A stretch of 15,375 nt of DNA. It comes from DATJJW01 sp035491935. Lineage in GTDB: Bacteria; Pseudomonadota; Alphaproteobacteria; ATCC43930; CGMCC-115725. The notes beneath the pieces are model-generated. The model saw only the letters and a program-made list of their open reading frames with translations. It did no database searches and was not told where the DNA came from. The stretch's first letter is position 1. Each line of letters starts with the position of its first letter. Shown piece after piece: positions 14,469 through 15,375 of the stretch. Both the position numbers and the translations under genes were made by a program. The stretch is from the NCBI GenBank assembly GCA_035491935.1, contig DATJJW010000206.1, positions 1 through 15,375 on the forward strand. The letters run 5' to 3'.

Positions 14469-15375
14469 CTACTTGACCGCCTGTGGGTTGATCGGCGAAC
14501 CGGCGCCGCCCGGCAGATGCAGCGGCGGCGCCATGAACAGGAACTCGTAGACCTTGTCCTGGGCGCAATCCTCGGCCAGCTCCTTGAGATAGAAGATTTC
14601 TCCCATGGAAATGCCGATCGCCGGGATCACCACCCAGTGCCAGGGCTGGTTCGCCTCTTTCGTCTCGTTCGGCCGGACCTCGCAACCCCAGGTATCGGTG
14701 CAGATCGCGGCGATGTCCTTCTCGCGGATCCAATAGCAGGTCTCGAAGGCCAGGCCCGGCGCGTCGCCGCCGGCATAGCCGGTCCAATCCTTCTTGGCGA
14801 GGCAGCGTTCCTGGTGCCCGGTGCGCACGATGACGAAGTCGCCCTTGCGGATCTCGACCCCTTGCGCCTTGGCGCAGGCGTCCAGCTCGTCATTGGTGAT
14901 GGCATAGCCGTCATCGAGCGAATCCACGCCCTTGAAACGGGCGACGTCGAGCAGCACGCCGCGGCCGACCATCTTGTCGCGGACATTTTCGATGCCGAGC
15001 TTGGCACCGCCCCTGGCGTCGACCAGCGTCGCGTCGTAGCCATTGTACATCTTGTCGTCGAGGAAGATGTGGCAGAGCGCGTCCCACTGGGTCGAGGCCT
15101 GGCAAGGCATGTTGATCGAATCATCGGCATAGCGGACATAGGGCACCTCGTCCTGGTTGCCTGCCGCCGCGTCCGTGCCGGTCGCCAGCATGGTGTGGAT
15201 CGGGTTCCAGCGCCCGCCGAACAGGCCGGACTGGATCGGCTCCTTCAAGGACAGGCCCAGCGCGAACACCTTGCCCTTCTTCACCAGCTTCGCGGCCTCG
15301 ACCACGTCCTGCGGCGTCACGTGGTTGAGGGTGCCGCTATGGTCGTCCTCGCCCCAGCGCCCCCAGTTGGAAAGC
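14469..15375 (-). CDS. Cyclase family protein (kynurenine formamidase-like hydrolase), 5' end cut off
   Basis: 301 residues are visible, ending at the TAG at 14469; the N-terminus lies beyond the right edge. The opening WGRWGEDDHSGTLNHVTPQDVVEAA is the standard start of the ~310-330-residue branch of the cyclase family (PF04199), so few residues are missing. Family members hydrolyse N-formylkynurenine, isatin or similar cyclic amides and lactones with metal-bound water. The canonical HxGTHxDxxxH motif here reads QASTQWDALCH (15069-15101): both histidines of the HxGTH part are Gln while Asp and the last His remain. The rest, such as KGDFVIVRTGH and CTDTWGCEV, is intact. A GTG at 15320 would give a truncated start and is not favoured. 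It is the first gene of the leftward cyclase-hisD-MFS-SDR series. Confidence 0.9.
   Translation of the reverse strand, partial: LSNWGRWGEDDHSGTLNHVTPQDVVEAAKLVKKGKVFALGLSLKEPIQSGLFGGRWNPIHTMLATGTDAAAGNQDEVPYVRYADDSINMPCQASTQWDALCHIFLDDKMYNGYDATLVDARGGAKLGIENVRDKMVGRGVLLDVARFKGVDSLDDGYAITNDELDACAKAQGVEIRKGDFVIVRTGHQERCLAKKDWTGYAGGDAPGLAFETCYWIREKDIAAICTDTWGCEVRPNETKEANQPWHWVVIPAIGISMGEIFYLKELAEDCAQDKVYEFLFMAPPLHLPGGAGSPINPQAVK

Noticed and set aside
14365..14787. N-terminal extension of the HisD homologue by 141 codons
   Set aside because: The extension overlaps the cyclase gene in another frame and has no HisD homology. A strong ribosome site supports the start at 14364.
1..15375. Defence system, phage, insertion sequence, CRISPR, tRNA or rRNA
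   Set aside because: I looked for repeats with regular spacers, transposase or integrase motifs, nuclease or helicase motifs and RNA gene signatures, and saw none.

Overview
The window looks like chromosome of a high-GC alphaproteobacterium, probably of the Rhodospirillales type. This rests on GC-rich codon use, the tadA / rluB / rsmD neighbourhood, a DUF2066 protein followed by an AI-2E-family permease, and a short REP-like palindromic repeat pair. The genus cannot be named from the sequence alone. No tRNA, rRNA, CRISPR array, insertion sequence or phage gene was seen. No gene-free stretch exceeds about 240 bases.

Layout. (1) 1-2919, minus strand: a 115-residue protein of unknown function, an exported DUF2066 protein, then an AI-2E-family transporter cut by the left edge. 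(2) 3156-3449, plus strand: a small exported lysine-rich protein with a hairpin in its leader. (3) 3474-5972, minus strand: a compact operon running from a class-I glutamine amidotransferase (peptidase C26, PuuD-like) through rluB and rsmD to a small membrane protein. Junctions are overlapping or very short. tadA (6037-6498) diverges from it on the plus strand. (4) 6510-6965, minus strand: a histidine-rich lipoprotein. (5) 7083-9081, plus strand: a pirin translationally coupled to an exported protein of unknown function, then a DUF805 membrane protein. (6) 9163-15375: a catabolic-looking block. A cyclase/formamidase-family hydrolase (cut by the right edge), a histidinol-dehydrogenase paralogue, an MFS transporter and a short-chain dehydrogenase all read leftwards. 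They are followed by a plus-strand GlcG/HbpS-type (DUF336) gene and a divergent 3-hydroxyisobutyrate-dehydrogenase-family gene.

How the genes work together. Regions 1-5 are mostly housekeeping (RNA modification, envelope) with small lineage-specific genes between. Region 6 has the parts of an uptake and oxidation route: an importer, a hydrolase for a cyclic amide, lactone or formamide bond, a four-electron alcohol-to-acid dehydrogenase and two NAD(P) dehydrogenases. No histidine-biosynthesis gene is nearby, so the HisD homologue is more likely catabolic. The substrate cannot be read from the sequence.

The non-ordinary signals are the region 6 cluster, the substituted metal motif in its cyclase, the TGATATATCA palindrome and its near copy, the REP-like pair between hisD and the MFS gene, and a 15-bp tandem duplication inside the rluB/rsmD overlap. 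I saw no convincing defence or mobile system.
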